DNA of 64,000 nucleotides, taken from NCBI RefSeq assembly GCF_030406405.1, contig NZ_JAUEPL010000038.1:1-64000 (forward strand), given 5' to 3'. This stretch comes from Streptomyces ficellus. GTDB taxonomy: Bacteria; Actinomycetota; Actinomycetes; Streptomycetales; Streptomycetaceae. The notes beneath the pieces are model-generated. The model made no database searches and was not told the origin of the DNA. It worked only from the letters and a program-made list of their open reading frames with translations. The position numbers and the translations under genes were made by a program. Of the stretch, positions 7,553 to 15,871 are shown one piece after another. Position 1 is the first letter of the stretch. The number at the start of each line of letters is the position of its first letter.

Positions 7553-10032
7553 TGCGTGCGCAGGCACGGGACCTTCCCGTACGGACCGCGCTGCCCGCGC
7601 TGGAACGGGCGCTGGACACGCACGGGGCGGCGGTGCTGTGCGCCCCGCCCGGGACCGGCAAGACCACTCTGGTGCCGCTCGCGCTGGCCGAGCGCGGAGC
7701 GCGGGTCCTGGTGGCGGAGCCGCGGCGGATCGCGGCGCGGGCGGCGGCCCGGCGCATGGCGTGGCTGCTGGGCGAGCGGGTGGGCGGCCGGGTGGGATTC
7801 ACGGTGCGCGGCGAGCGGGTCGTGTCGGACGAGACGGTCGTCGAGGTGGTGACGACCGGTGTCCTGTTGCAGCGGCTCCAGCGGGACCAGGAGCTGCCCG
7901 GGGTCGACGTGATGATCCTCGACGAGTGCCATGAGCGGCACCTGGACGCGGATACGGCGGCCGCCTTCCTGCTGGACGTACGGGCCGCTCTGCGGCCGGA
8001 ACTGCGGCTGGTGGCGGCTTCCGCAACGACGGACGCGGAGGGCTGGGCCCGGCTGCTGGGCGGTGCGCCGGTGGTGGAGGCGCAGGGCGTGGCGCATCCG
8101 GTGGAGGTGGTGTACGCGCCTGCCGCCGGGACGGTCCGGCCGCCGCGCGGGATGCTGGTCGATCCGGCGCTGCTGGCGCATGTGGCGTCCGTCGTACGGC
8201 GGGCGCTGGCCGAGCGCTCGGGTGACGTGCTGTGCTTCCTGCCCGGGGTCGGGGAGATCGCGCGCGTGGCGGGCCTGCTGTCCGGTGTGGACGCCGATGT
8301 GCTCCAGGTCCACGGCCGGGCTCCGGCGTCCGTCCAGGACGCGGTGCTGGCCGGCGCCGATCGCGGCCGCCGGGTGGTGCTGGCGACGTCCGTCGCGGAG
8401 TCGTCGCTGACGGTGCCGGGTGTGCGGGTGGTGGTCGACTCGGGCCTGGCGCGTGAGCCGCGCATGGACCATGCCCGGGGCCTCGGCTCGCTCACGACGG
8501 TACGGGCCTCCCGGGCGGCCGCCCGGCAGCGCGCGGGACGTGCGGGGCGGGAGGCGCCGGGAGTGGTCTACCGGTGCTGGGCCCAGGCGGAGGACGCGCG
8601 GTTGCCCCGGTTTCCGGCGCCGGAGATCCAGGTGGCCGATCTGACTGGGTTCGCGCTGCGGGCGGCCGCCTGGGGCGACCCCGACGCGTCGGGGCTGGCG
8701 CTGCTGGACGCGCCGCCCGAGGGCGCGATGGCCGCCGCGCGGTCGGTGCTGGGCGCGATCGGTGCCGTGGACGCGGCGGGGCGGGCGACGGACCGGGGCG
8801 TACGGATGTCCCGCCTGGGTCTGCACCCCCGGCTGGCCCGCGCGCTGCTGGACGGCGCTCCGGCGGTCGGTGCGCGGCGGGCCGCGGAGGTGGTGGCCCT
8901 GCTGAGCGAGGAGCCGCCGCGTGAGTACGGCGACGACCTGGCGGCCGCGTGGCGGGCGGCGCGGCGGGGCACCGACGCGTACGGGGCGCGCTGGCGGCAG
9001 GAGGCGCGGCGGCTGGCGGGGCATCTGGACGGCGCCTGGGGAGCACCGGCTGCCGCCCCGCCCGACGACGCCGTCGTGGGGACCGTCACCTCGCTCGCGT
9101 ACCCGGAGCGGGTTGCCAGGGCTCGGGGCGAGGGCGCTTTCCTGATGGCCTCGGGCACCGGGGCGGAGCTGGGCGAGGGGTCGCGGTTGCGGGCCGCGCC
9201 GTGGCTGGCCGTCGCCGTCGCGGACCGGCCGTCGCATGCCGCCTCCGCGCGCGTGCGGCTGGCCGCCGTGGTGGACGAGGAGACCGCCCGGGCGGCCGCC
9301 GCACATCTGCTCGTGGCGCGGGAGGAGGTGCGCTGGGAGGACGGTGACGTGGTCGCGCGGGCCGTGGAGCGGCTGGGTGCCATCGAGGCGGCCGTACGGC
9401 CGCTGAGGGACCCGGACCCCGGTCTCGTACGCGCCGCCCTCCTGGACGGGCTGCGGCGCGACGGGCTGGGGCTGTTGCGCTGGTCGCGGGGTGCGCAGGA
9501 GCTGCGGCAGCGGCTGGCCTTCCTGCACCGGGTGCTGGGTGCGCCGTGGCCCGACGTGTCGGACGGCGCTCTGCTGGAGCGTACGGAGGAGTGGCTGGAG
9601 CCGGAGCTGTCGCGGGCGCGGCGCCGCGCGGATCTGGGCCGGATCGACGCCGGGCAGGCGCTCCAGCGGCTGCTGCCGTGGGCGACCGGGGACGCGGCCC
9701 GGCTGGATGAGCTGGCGCCGGAGCGGATCGAGGTGCCGAGCGGGTCGCGGATCCGGGTGGAGTACGGCGAGGGCGAGCAGCCGGTGCTGGCGGTGAAGCT
9801 CCAGGAGATGTTCGGCCTCGCCGAAACGCCCTCCATAGCGGGGGTTCCGGTGCTGGTGCACCTGCTGTCCCCCGCGGGCCGCCCCGCCGCCGTCACGGCG
9901 GACCTGGCGTCGTTCTGGCGCGACGGCTACCGCGCCGTACGGGCCGAGTTGCGCGGCCGCTACCCGAAGCACCCGTGGCCGGAGGACCCTTCGGCGGCGC
10001 AGCCCACCCGCCGGACGAACGGGCACCGCTGA
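7552..10032 (+). CDS. hrpB: ATP-dependent helicase HrpB (DEAH/DExH family)
   Basis: An 826-residue protein, the normal size for HrpB. N-terminal RecA domain: Walker A APPGTGKTTLVPL, Walker B/DExH LDECHERH, motif III SATTD. Second RecA domain: VLATSVAESSLTVPGV and the arginine-finger region QRAGRAGR. The helicase-associated domain and the HrpB C-terminal domain (LPWATGDAARLDELAPERIE, EMFGLAETPSIAGVPVLVHL) follow. It is a cytoplasmic RNA helicase of unclear role. The start at 7552 overlaps the methyltransferase stop by one base. Confidence 0.93.
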   Translation: MRAQARDLPVRTALPALERALDTHGAAVLCAPPGTGKTTLVPLALAERGARVLVAEPRRIAARAAARRMAWLLGERVGGRVGFTVRGERVVSDETVVEVVTTGVLLQRLQRDQELPGVDVMILDECHERHLDADTAAAFLLDVRAALRPELRLVAASATTDAEGWARLLGGAPVVEAQGVAHPVEVVYAPAAGTVRPPRGMLVDPALLAHVASVVRRALAERSGDVLCFLPGVGEIARVAGLLSGVDADVLQVHGRAPASVQDAVLAGADRGRRVVLATSVAESSLTVPGVRVVVDSGLAREPRMDHARGLGSLTTVRASRAAARQRAGRAGREAPGVVYRCWAQAEDARLPRFPAPEIQVADLTGFALRAAAWGDPDASGLALLDAPPEGAMAAARSVLGAIGAVDAAGRATDRGVRMSRLGLHPRLARALLDGAPAVGARRAAEVVALLSEEPPREYGDDLAAAWRAARRGTDAYGARWRQEARRLAGHLDGAWGAPAAAPPDDAVVGTVTSLAYPERVARARGEGAFLMASGTGAELGEGSRLRAAPWLAVAVADRPSHAASARVRLAAVVDEETARAAAAHLLVAREEVRWEDGDVVARAVERLGAIEAAVRPLRDPDPGLVRAALLDGLRRDGLGLLRWSRGAQELRQRLAFLHRVLGAPWPDVSDGALLERTEEWLEPELSRARRRADLGRIDAGQALQRLLPWATGDAARLDELAPERIEVPSGSRIRVEYGEGEQPVLAVKLQEMFGLAETPSIAGVPVLVHLLSPAGRPAAVTADLASFWRDGYRAVRAELRGRYPKHPWPEDPSAAQPTRRTNGHR

Positions 10033-10048
10033 CGGCCGGGCGCCGGAG

Positions 10049-10146
10049 AGGCGGTGCGTGCGGCCGTGCCTGCGGCGCGTCCGTGCGGTGCGTGCGGCCG
10101 TGCGGTGCCGTGCCTGCGGTGCCGTGCCTGCGGCGCGTCCGTGCGG
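10049..10146. repeat. Interleaved direct repeats between hrpB and the transglycosylase gene
   Basis: A 23-nt sequence starting GTGCCTGCGGCGCGTCCGTG occurs exactly at 10066-10088 and 10124-10146, and an 18-nt sequence, CGGTGCGTGCGGCCGTGC, occurs at 10052-10069 and 10086-10103. They fill almost the whole gap between the two convergent stop codons. Confidence 0.85.
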
Positions 10147-10150
10147 CGGG

Positions 10151-11836
10151 TCAGGCGACCTTGAGCTCGATGGTCAGGGTCGCGCCGCCGGTGGTGGTGA
10201 GGCGGAGCAGGAACGTGCCGGTCTCACCGTCCGCGTACATCCTGGGGAGCGTGAGCAGGCCATCGGCGTCGGTCTTCAGGTCCTTGAGGACGCGAATGGG
10301 GTTTCCCTGCTCATCCTTGGAGAAGTAGGGGCCCTTGGCGTTCACGGTGTCGTCGTCCGCGGCCGTGATCATGGTGGCGGTCACGGCGACACCGGAAGCG
10401 GCGGCGCCCTGGTAGGTCGCCTTCACCTGGACCTGGTCGGCGAACTGCGACTCGGGCTTGGCCGTCAGCTCCTTGCCGTCCGTCCGGGCGAGCGTGTCGG
10501 CCTGGCGGGCGGTGACGGTCGCCGTGTAGTCGAGCGCCGGGACCGAACGGCCCGCCACAGTGGCCCGGACGGTGAACTCGCCGGTCCGCTCGCCCGCCTG
10601 GAGCGCGGGAGCGGTGGCGGTGCCGTCTGCGCCGGTGAGGACGGTGGCGCTGGTGGCACCGTCCGGGAAGCGGGAGTCGGTGTCGCCGGCGACGGCGAAC
10701 GTCACGCTCACCCTGGCCACCGGCTCGCCCGCCGCGTTCAGCGCCGTGACGGCGGGCCGCTCCGCGAACCGGGTGCCCGCCATCGCGGTCAGCGTGCCCG
10801 TACCGGCGTCCTTGAGGCGGGTGACGGTGGCGGACGGCGACGGCGAGGGCGCGGGGGCCGACGGTGGCGTGGGCTTCGGGGTCGGCTTGGTGGCGCCGGG
10901 GCTGGGCGTGGGGGCGGGCGTGGGGGTCGGCTTCGGCGTGACCGAGGGGCTCGGTGTCGGGGTGGGGCTGGGAACCGTGGGCGTGGGCGTGGGCGTCGTG
11001 CCCGCGCCGCTGTCGCTGCGGTCGACCGGCAGAACGCCCGTGCCGTCCGGCACCTCGTGGCTGCCGTTCTTGTAGAACTCGAACCAGGACAGCACCGTTC
11101 GCAGGTACTCCTGGGAGCGGTTGTAGCTGAGGATCGCCCGGTCGAGGTCGGCCTTGAGCGCCAGGTTCCGGTTGTTGGCGCACAGGTACATACCGGCGGC
11201 CCGCGCGGCGTCGTAGATGTTGTTCGGGTCCTTGCGGCCGTCGCCGTTGGCGTCCTGGCCCCAGTCGGCCCAGGTGGAGGGGATGAACTGCATGGGGCCG
11301 ACCGCGCGGTCGTGCGTGGTGTCGCCGTCGTACGCGCCGTTGTCGGTGTCGGAGATGTTGGCGAATCCGACGCCGTTGAGGACGGGGCCGAGGATCGGGG
11401 TGAGGGTGGTGCCGTTGGCGTCGACGCGCCCACCGCGCGCCTGGCCGGACTCCACCTTGCCGATGCCGGCGAGGAGTTGCCACGGCAGGTTGCAGCCGGG
11501 GTCGTTGGTCTTCAGGTACTGCTCGGCCTGCTTGTAGGCCGCGAGAACGGTCGCCGGTATGCCCGCTTCCGCGGCGCCCGTCGCGGGCAGGTCGATGGAA
11601 GCGCCGGGCTTGGTGGGGGTGTTGAGCGGCGGCAGGTCCGTGTAGTAGGGGGAATTGCCGGTCGCCGTGCCGTCCGCCGAGGGGGGTGTCGCGTCGGTCG
11701 CCCGCTGGTCGGGGCCACCGCCCGCGGACGGCGTCACACCCGGCGCCTGCGAGGCGGAGAGCGCGGCCACCGCCGCGGCGGCGACCGCGGTGCTGGTGGC
11801 TCCCTTGCGCAGCCGACGGCCGATGTGCGCTGCCAT
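10151..11836 (-). CDS. Secreted lytic murein transglycosylase with C-terminal Ig-like domains
   Basis: A 561-residue exported protein that probably cleaves peptidoglycan glycan strands. Order: signal sequence with hydrophobic core at residues 12-30; a transglycosylase (SLT/MltB-like) domain around 85-270 with likely catalytic Glu129 in GIGKVESG and the family block VGPMQFIPSTWADWG; a Pro/Thr/Ser linker around 275-345 rich in PTPTP; then two Ig-like (invasin/big-type) modules at about 345-450 and 450-561. The Ig-like part may bind or reach across the wall. Start ATG at 11836 with GGGAGG upstream. Convergent with hrpB. Confidence 0.9.
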   Translation of the reverse strand: MAAHIGRRLRKGATSTAVAAAAVAALSASQAPGVTPSAGGGPDQRATDATPPSADGTATGNSPYYTDLPPLNTPTKPGASIDLPATGAAEAGIPATVLAAYKQAEQYLKTNDPGCNLPWQLLAGIGKVESGQARGGRVDANGTTLTPILGPVLNGVGFANISDTDNGAYDGDTTHDRAVGPMQFIPSTWADWGQDANGDGRKDPNNIYDAARAAGMYLCANNRNLALKADLDRAILSYNRSQEYLRTVLSWFEFYKNGSHEVPDGTGVLPVDRSDSGAGTTPTPTPTVPSPTPTPSPSVTPKPTPTPAPTPSPGATKPTPKPTPPSAPAPSPSPSATVTRLKDAGTGTLTAMAGTRFAERPAVTALNAAGEPVARVSVTFAVAGDTDSRFPDGATSATVLTGADGTATAPALQAGERTGEFTVRATVAGRSVPALDYTATVTARQADTLARTDGKELTAKPESQFADQVQVKATYQGAAASGVAVTATMITAADDDTVNAKGPYFSKDEQGNPIRVLKDLKTDADGLLTLPRMYADGETGTFLLRLTTTGGATLTIELKVA

Positions 11837-12040
11837 GCGTCCGGTCCCTCCCCGTGTGACTGCCCTTCGCGCTCCCCAGCGCGATGACTCAGGCGACCTT
11901 ACGTCAACTCATCACCCCGGGACACCGTCACCTGACCGGTTTTCACGCTTTCGTCACCTCCGGGCCGCCCGGAATCGGGTGAGGGAACGTCACGCATACT
12001 GAGCGTCATTGACCAGCGGGACCAATTCGGGGGCACAGTC

Positions 12041-12868
12041 ATGCCGTTCACGCTCAGCCACGCCGCGGCAGTACTGCCGGGGATACGGAGGACCGGCACC
12101 GCACGCGGCCCCCTGGTGGCCTCGGCGCTCGTCATGGGGTCGCTCTCGCCCGATATGACCTACTTTGCGGATACGGCGATCCCGGGGGCGATGCTCTTCG
12201 GGGACGTCACGCACAGCCTGGTGGGGATTCTCACCGTCGATACGGTCATCGCCGCCGTACTGGTGGCGGTGTGGCTGATGGTGCGTGAGCCGTTGCTCGC
12301 GCTCGTGCCGGGACGGTGGCAGCGGCGGGTGCACGCGCTGGTACGGGGACGGGCCTGGCGCGAGCGGCACCCGGCGGCGCGGGCGGTCTGGTTCTACGTC
12401 TCGGCCGCCATCGGGGCGGCCACGCATGTGGTGTGGGACCTGTTCACGCACGCGGACCGGTGGGGCACCAAGGTCCTGCCCGTCCTGGGGGAGGTGGTGG
12501 CCGGCTTCCCGGTGTATCTGTACGCGCAGTACGGCGGCTCCGCCCTCGCGCTGGTCGCGCTGGTGTGGTTCGCCGGCGGCGCGCTGCGCCGGGTGCCCGT
12601 GGACGGGGCGGCGGCGGACCTGCCGCGGGTGCCGGTGCTGGGGCGGCGGGGGCGGTGGCTGGCGGCGGGAGTGCTGGGCGGGTGCGTGGCGGTGGGGATC
12701 GCGCACCGGTGCGCGCGGTGGTACGCGTACTGGGGGCGGATCGACACGCCGCTGGACATCATCCCTACGGCCTGCTTCGGAGCGGGCGCGGGGCTCGCGG
12801 CCGGGCTGCTGCTGTACGGGGCGGGGATGCGGCTGCGCCACGCCGGTGCCCGGCAGCCAGCGGGCTGA
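12041..12868 (+). CDS. DUF4184 family membrane protein
   Basis: A 275-residue protein with about six hydrophobic segments. The N-terminus MPFTLSHAAAVLPG and the downstream SPDMTYFA resemble membrane-bound hydrolase-like families with conserved His/Asp; together with VTHSLVG and ATHVVWDLFTH this gives regularly spaced histidines that could bind metal. I recognise it as DUF4184, which has no established function. It is divergent from the transglycosylase gene with a gap of 204 bp. Confidence 0.8.
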   Translation: MPFTLSHAAAVLPGIRRTGTARGPLVASALVMGSLSPDMTYFADTAIPGAMLFGDVTHSLVGILTVDTVIAAVLVAVWLMVREPLLALVPGRWQRRVHALVRGRAWRERHPAARAVWFYVSAAIGAATHVVWDLFTHADRWGTKVLPVLGEVVAGFPVYLYAQYGGSALALVALVWFAGGALRRVPVDGAAADLPRVPVLGRRGRWLAAGVLGGCVAVGIAHRCARWYAYWGRIDTPLDIIPTACFGAGAGLAAGLLLYGAGMRLRHAGARQPAG

Positions 12869-12888
12869 GCCGAGGCCCAGGTCGGCCG

Positions 12889-12947
12889 CCCCGCCGAGGG
12901 CTGCGCGCCGGGACCTGCCCCGCCGAGGGCTGCCGCGCCGGGGCCTG
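12889..12947. repeat. 29/30-bp tandem repeat between DUF4184 gene and polA
   Basis: Two adjacent near-identical units, 12889-12917 and 12918-12947, both starting CCCCGCCGAGGGCTG. A partial, more diverged copy lies just after the DUF4184 stop. The gap is between two convergent stop codons. Confidence 0.8.
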
Positions 12948-13039
12948 CCGCGTTGAAGGGCGGCCGGCGCGGTGGAGTCCCGGCTCCGGCTCCGGCCCGC
13001 TCGCGGCGCGGCGGGCAGGACCGGAGCCGGTCGACGGCG

Positions 13040-15748
13040 TCAGTGCGCGGCGGACTCCCAGTCCGGGCCGACGCCCACCGACACGTCCAGCGGGGCACGC
13101 AGTTCGACCGCCGTGGACATTTCGTGGCGGACGATCTCCTCCACGCGGGCGCGCTCCCCGGGGGCGATCTCCAGGACGATTTCGTCGTGGACCTGCAGCA
13201 GGATGCGGGAGGTGAGGTCCGCCTCGGTCAGGGCCCGGTCGACATTCAGCATGGCGACCTTCACGATGTCGGCGGCCGTGCCCTGGATCGGGGCGTTCAG
13301 CGCCATCCGCTCGGCCGCCTCGCGGCGCTGGCGGTTGTCGCTGTTGAGGTCCGGCAGATAACGCCGGCGGCCCAGCATCGTCTCCGTGTAGCCGGTGGCG
13401 CGGGCCTCGTCGACCACGCGGTGCAGATACTCGCGCACCCCGCCGAACCGTTCGAAGTACGTGTCCATCAGGGCGCGCGCCTCGCCCGCCTCGATGTTCA
13501 GCTGCTGGGACAGGCCGAAGGCGGACAGCCCGTACGCCAGCCCGTACGACATCGCCTTGATCTTGCGGCGCATCTCCGCGTCGACGGCGGACCGTGCCAC
13601 GCCGAAGACCTGGGAGGCGACGGTGGTGTGCAGGTCCTCACCGGAGGTGAACGCCTGGATCAGGCCCTCGTCCTCCGACAGGTGCGCCATCACCCGCAGC
13701 TCGATCTGGCTGTAGTCGGCGGTCATGAGGGATTCGAAGCCCTCGCCGACGACGAAGCCATGGCGGATGGCGCGGCCCTCGTCGGTGCGCACCGGCACGT
13801 TCTGCAGGTTGGGGTCGGTGGACGACAGGCGTCCGGTGGCCGCGACCGTCTGGCTGAAGGTGGTGTGGATGCGGCCGTCCGCGGCGATCGTCTTGATCAG
13901 GCCCTCGACCGTGGAGCGCAGCCGGGCCTGCTCGCGGTGGCGCAGCATGATGACCGGCAGTTCGTGCTCGGTCTGCGCGGCCAGCCACGCCAGCGCGTCC
14001 GCGTCCGTGGTGTAACCGGTCTTGGTCTTCTTCGTCTTGGGCAGGTTGAGCTCGCCGAAGAGCACCTCTTGAAGCTGCTTGGGCGAACCGAGGTTGAACT
14101 CGTGCCCGACAGAGGCGTGCGCCTCCTTCACGGCCTGCTGCACCGCGCCCGCGAACTGCTGCTCCATGGCCTCCAGATGGGCGCGGTCGGCACGGATGCC
14201 GTGCCGCTCCATCCTCGCCAGCAGCAGGGAGGTGGGCAGTTCGACGTCGTGCAGCAGCTCGACCGCGCCGACTTCCTCCAGCTTCTCGCCGAGGGCGTCG
14301 CCCAGGTCGAGCACCGCGCGGGCCTGGGCCATGAGGGCGTCGGCCTCGGCCTGCTCGTCGGTGCCGAAGGCCAGCTGCCCGTCAGCGGCGGCCGGGGCGA
14401 GCTCGCGGTGGAGGTACTCGACGGACAGGGCGTCCAGCGCGAAGGACCGGCGGCCCGGCTTGACCAGGTAGGCGGCCAGCGCGGTGTCCATCGTGATGCC
14501 CTCGATGTGCCAGCCGTGCTCGGGGAAGACCCGCAGCGCCTCCTTGGCGTTGTGCATGATCTTCGGCCGGGCGGGGTCGGCGAGCCACGCGGCGAAGGCC
14601 TTCTCGTCGGCCTCGTCCAGCTGGGTCGTGTCGAACCAGGCGGCCCTCCCGTCGGCAGCGGCCAGCGCGACCTCGCTGACGTTGCCCACGCCCAGGGCCC
14701 ACGTCGCGACGGTCGCCACGCCGAGCGGCTGCCCGCCGTGCTGCTCCAGCCAGGAGGCGAGCTCGCCGGCGCCCAGGACCGTGCCGTCCAGCTCCACACC
14801 GGCGGCCGTGGCCGGTGCCTGCTCCTCCTCCGCGCCCGGGTCGACGGACAGCAGCCGCTCCCGCAGGCTCGGGTTGCGGATCTCCAGGACCTCCAGGAAC
14901 CCCTTCAACGCCGTCCGGTCGTACGGCCGGCGCTCCAGGTCCACGACCGTCTTGGGCAGCTCCACGTCCCGCACCAGCTCGGTGAGGTGGCGGTTGAGCT
15001 TGACCGACTCCAGGTGGTCGCGCAGGGCCTGGCCGACCTTGCCCTTGACCTCGTCGGCGCGCTCGACCAGCTCCGCGAACGAACCGAACTGGCTGATCCA
15101 CTTCGTGGCGGTCTTCTCACCGACACCGGGGATGCCCGGCAGGTTGTCGGACGGGTCGCCGCGCAGCGCGGCGAAGTCGGGGTACTGCGCGGGGGTCAGT
15201 CCGTACTTCTCCTGGACCTTCTGAGGGGTGAAGCGGGTCAGCTCGGAGACGCCCTTAGTGGGGTAGAGCACGGTCACGTGGTCGGAGACCAGCTGAAAGG
15301 AGTCGCGGTCGCCGGTGACGATCAGCACCTCGAAGCCCGCGGCCTCGGCCTGGGTGGCGAGCGTCGCGATGACGTCGTCCGCCTCGAAGCCCTCCACCGC
15401 GAACCGCTCCGCGTTCATGGTGTCCAGCAGCTCGCCGATCAGCTCGACCTGCCCCTTGAACTCATCGGGGGTCTTCGAGCGGTTCGCCTTGTACTCGGGG
15501 AAGTCCTCGGAGCGCCAGGTCTTGCGGGACACGTCGAACGCCACGGCGAAGTGCGTGGGCGACTCATCACGCAACGTGTTCGCCAGCATCGACGCGAAGC
15601 CGTAGATCGCGTTGGTCGTCTGGCCGCTCGCGGTGGTGAAGTTCTCCGCGGGCAGCGCGAAGAACGCCCGGTACGCCAGGGAGTGCCCGTCCATGAGGAG
15701 CAGGCGCGGACGGTTGTCGTCGGTCTTCTTCGATGCTGTCTCTACCAC
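13040..15748 (-). CDS. polA: DNA polymerase I
   Basis: A 902-residue family A polymerase for excision repair and Okazaki fragment processing. The N-terminal 5'-3' exonuclease is intact (LLLMDGHSLAYRAFFAL, FEADDVIATLA, VTGDRDSFQLV, DPSDNLPGIPGVGEKTA). The 3'-5' exonuclease domain is present but lacks the metal-binding Asp/Glu motif (LGVATVATWAL in place of a DTET block), so proofreading is probably absent, as is common in actinobacteria. Polymerase motifs A (DYSQIELRVMAHLS), B (RRKIKAMSYGLAYGLSAFG) and C (QVHDEIVLE) are intact. Start is GTG at 15748, with no Shine-Dalgarno and only 7 nt from the putative -10, so the mRNA may be leaderless. The frame runs on upstream to 17479 only because it shadows the divergent gene. 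Confidence 0.95.
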   Translation of the reverse strand: MVETASKKTDDNRPRLLLMDGHSLAYRAFFALPAENFTTASGQTTNAIYGFASMLANTLRDESPTHFAVAFDVSRKTWRSEDFPEYKANRSKTPDEFKGQVELIGELLDTMNAERFAVEGFEADDVIATLATQAEAAGFEVLIVTGDRDSFQLVSDHVTVLYPTKGVSELTRFTPQKVQEKYGLTPAQYPDFAALRGDPSDNLPGIPGVGEKTATKWISQFGSFAELVERADEVKGKVGQALRDHLESVKLNRHLTELVRDVELPKTVVDLERRPYDRTALKGFLEVLEIRNPSLRERLLSVDPGAEEEQAPATAAGVELDGTVLGAGELASWLEQHGGQPLGVATVATWALGVGNVSEVALAAADGRAAWFDTTQLDEADEKAFAAWLADPARPKIMHNAKEALRVFPEHGWHIEGITMDTALAAYLVKPGRRSFALDALSVEYLHRELAPAAADGQLAFGTDEQAEADALMAQARAVLDLGDALGEKLEEVGAVELLHDVELPTSLLLARMERHGIRADRAHLEAMEQQFAGAVQQAVKEAHASVGHEFNLGSPKQLQEVLFGELNLPKTKKTKTGYTTDADALAWLAAQTEHELPVIMLRHREQARLRSTVEGLIKTIAADGRIHTTFSQTVAATGRLSSTDPNLQNVPVRTDEGRAIRHGFVVGEGFESLMTADYSQIELRVMAHLSEDEGLIQAFTSGEDLHTTVASQVFGVARSAVDAEMRRKIKAMSYGLAYGLSAFGLSQQLNIEAGEARALMDTYFERFGGVREYLHRVVDEARATGYTETMLGRRRYLPDLNSDNRQRREAAERMALNAPIQGTAADIVKVAMLNVDRALTEADLTSRILLQVHDEIVLEIAPGERARVEEIVRHEMSTAVELRAPLDVSVGVGPDWESAAH

Positions 15749-15755
15749 GGGGACG

Positions 15756-15778
15756 ATCCTGCCACGGCCCACTGACAA
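15756..15778 (-). promoter_or_regulatory. DNA-damage-type promoter of polA (TTGTCAGTG-N8-CAGGAT)
   Basis: On the minus strand TTGTCAGTG (15770-15778) is followed after 8 bp by CAGGAT (15756-15761). This matches the LexA-independent RecA-NDp/PafBC promoter pattern of actinobacteria (tTGTCRgtg-N8-TAnnnT) except for the first -10 base. The predicted start site falls at or next to the polA GTG. Confidence 0.65.
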
Positions 15779-15807
15779 TGCCGACCGAGCCGGCCTTGAG
15801 TCCGCCG

Positions 15808-15830
15808 TTGTCAGTGCCACGTGACAGGAT
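15808..15830 (+). promoter_or_regulatory. DNA-damage-type promoter of the YdeP-like oxidoreductase gene
   Basis: TTGTCAGTG (15808-15816), 8 bp, then CAGGAT (15825-15830), the same pattern and same -10 as the divergent polA site 29 bp away. The leader would be about 35 nt and includes GAGGGGGAGC before the ATG at 15872. Confidence 0.6.
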
Positions 15831-15871
15831 CGCAGACGTACACAGGAGACAACCGCTCGAGGGGGAGCGCG

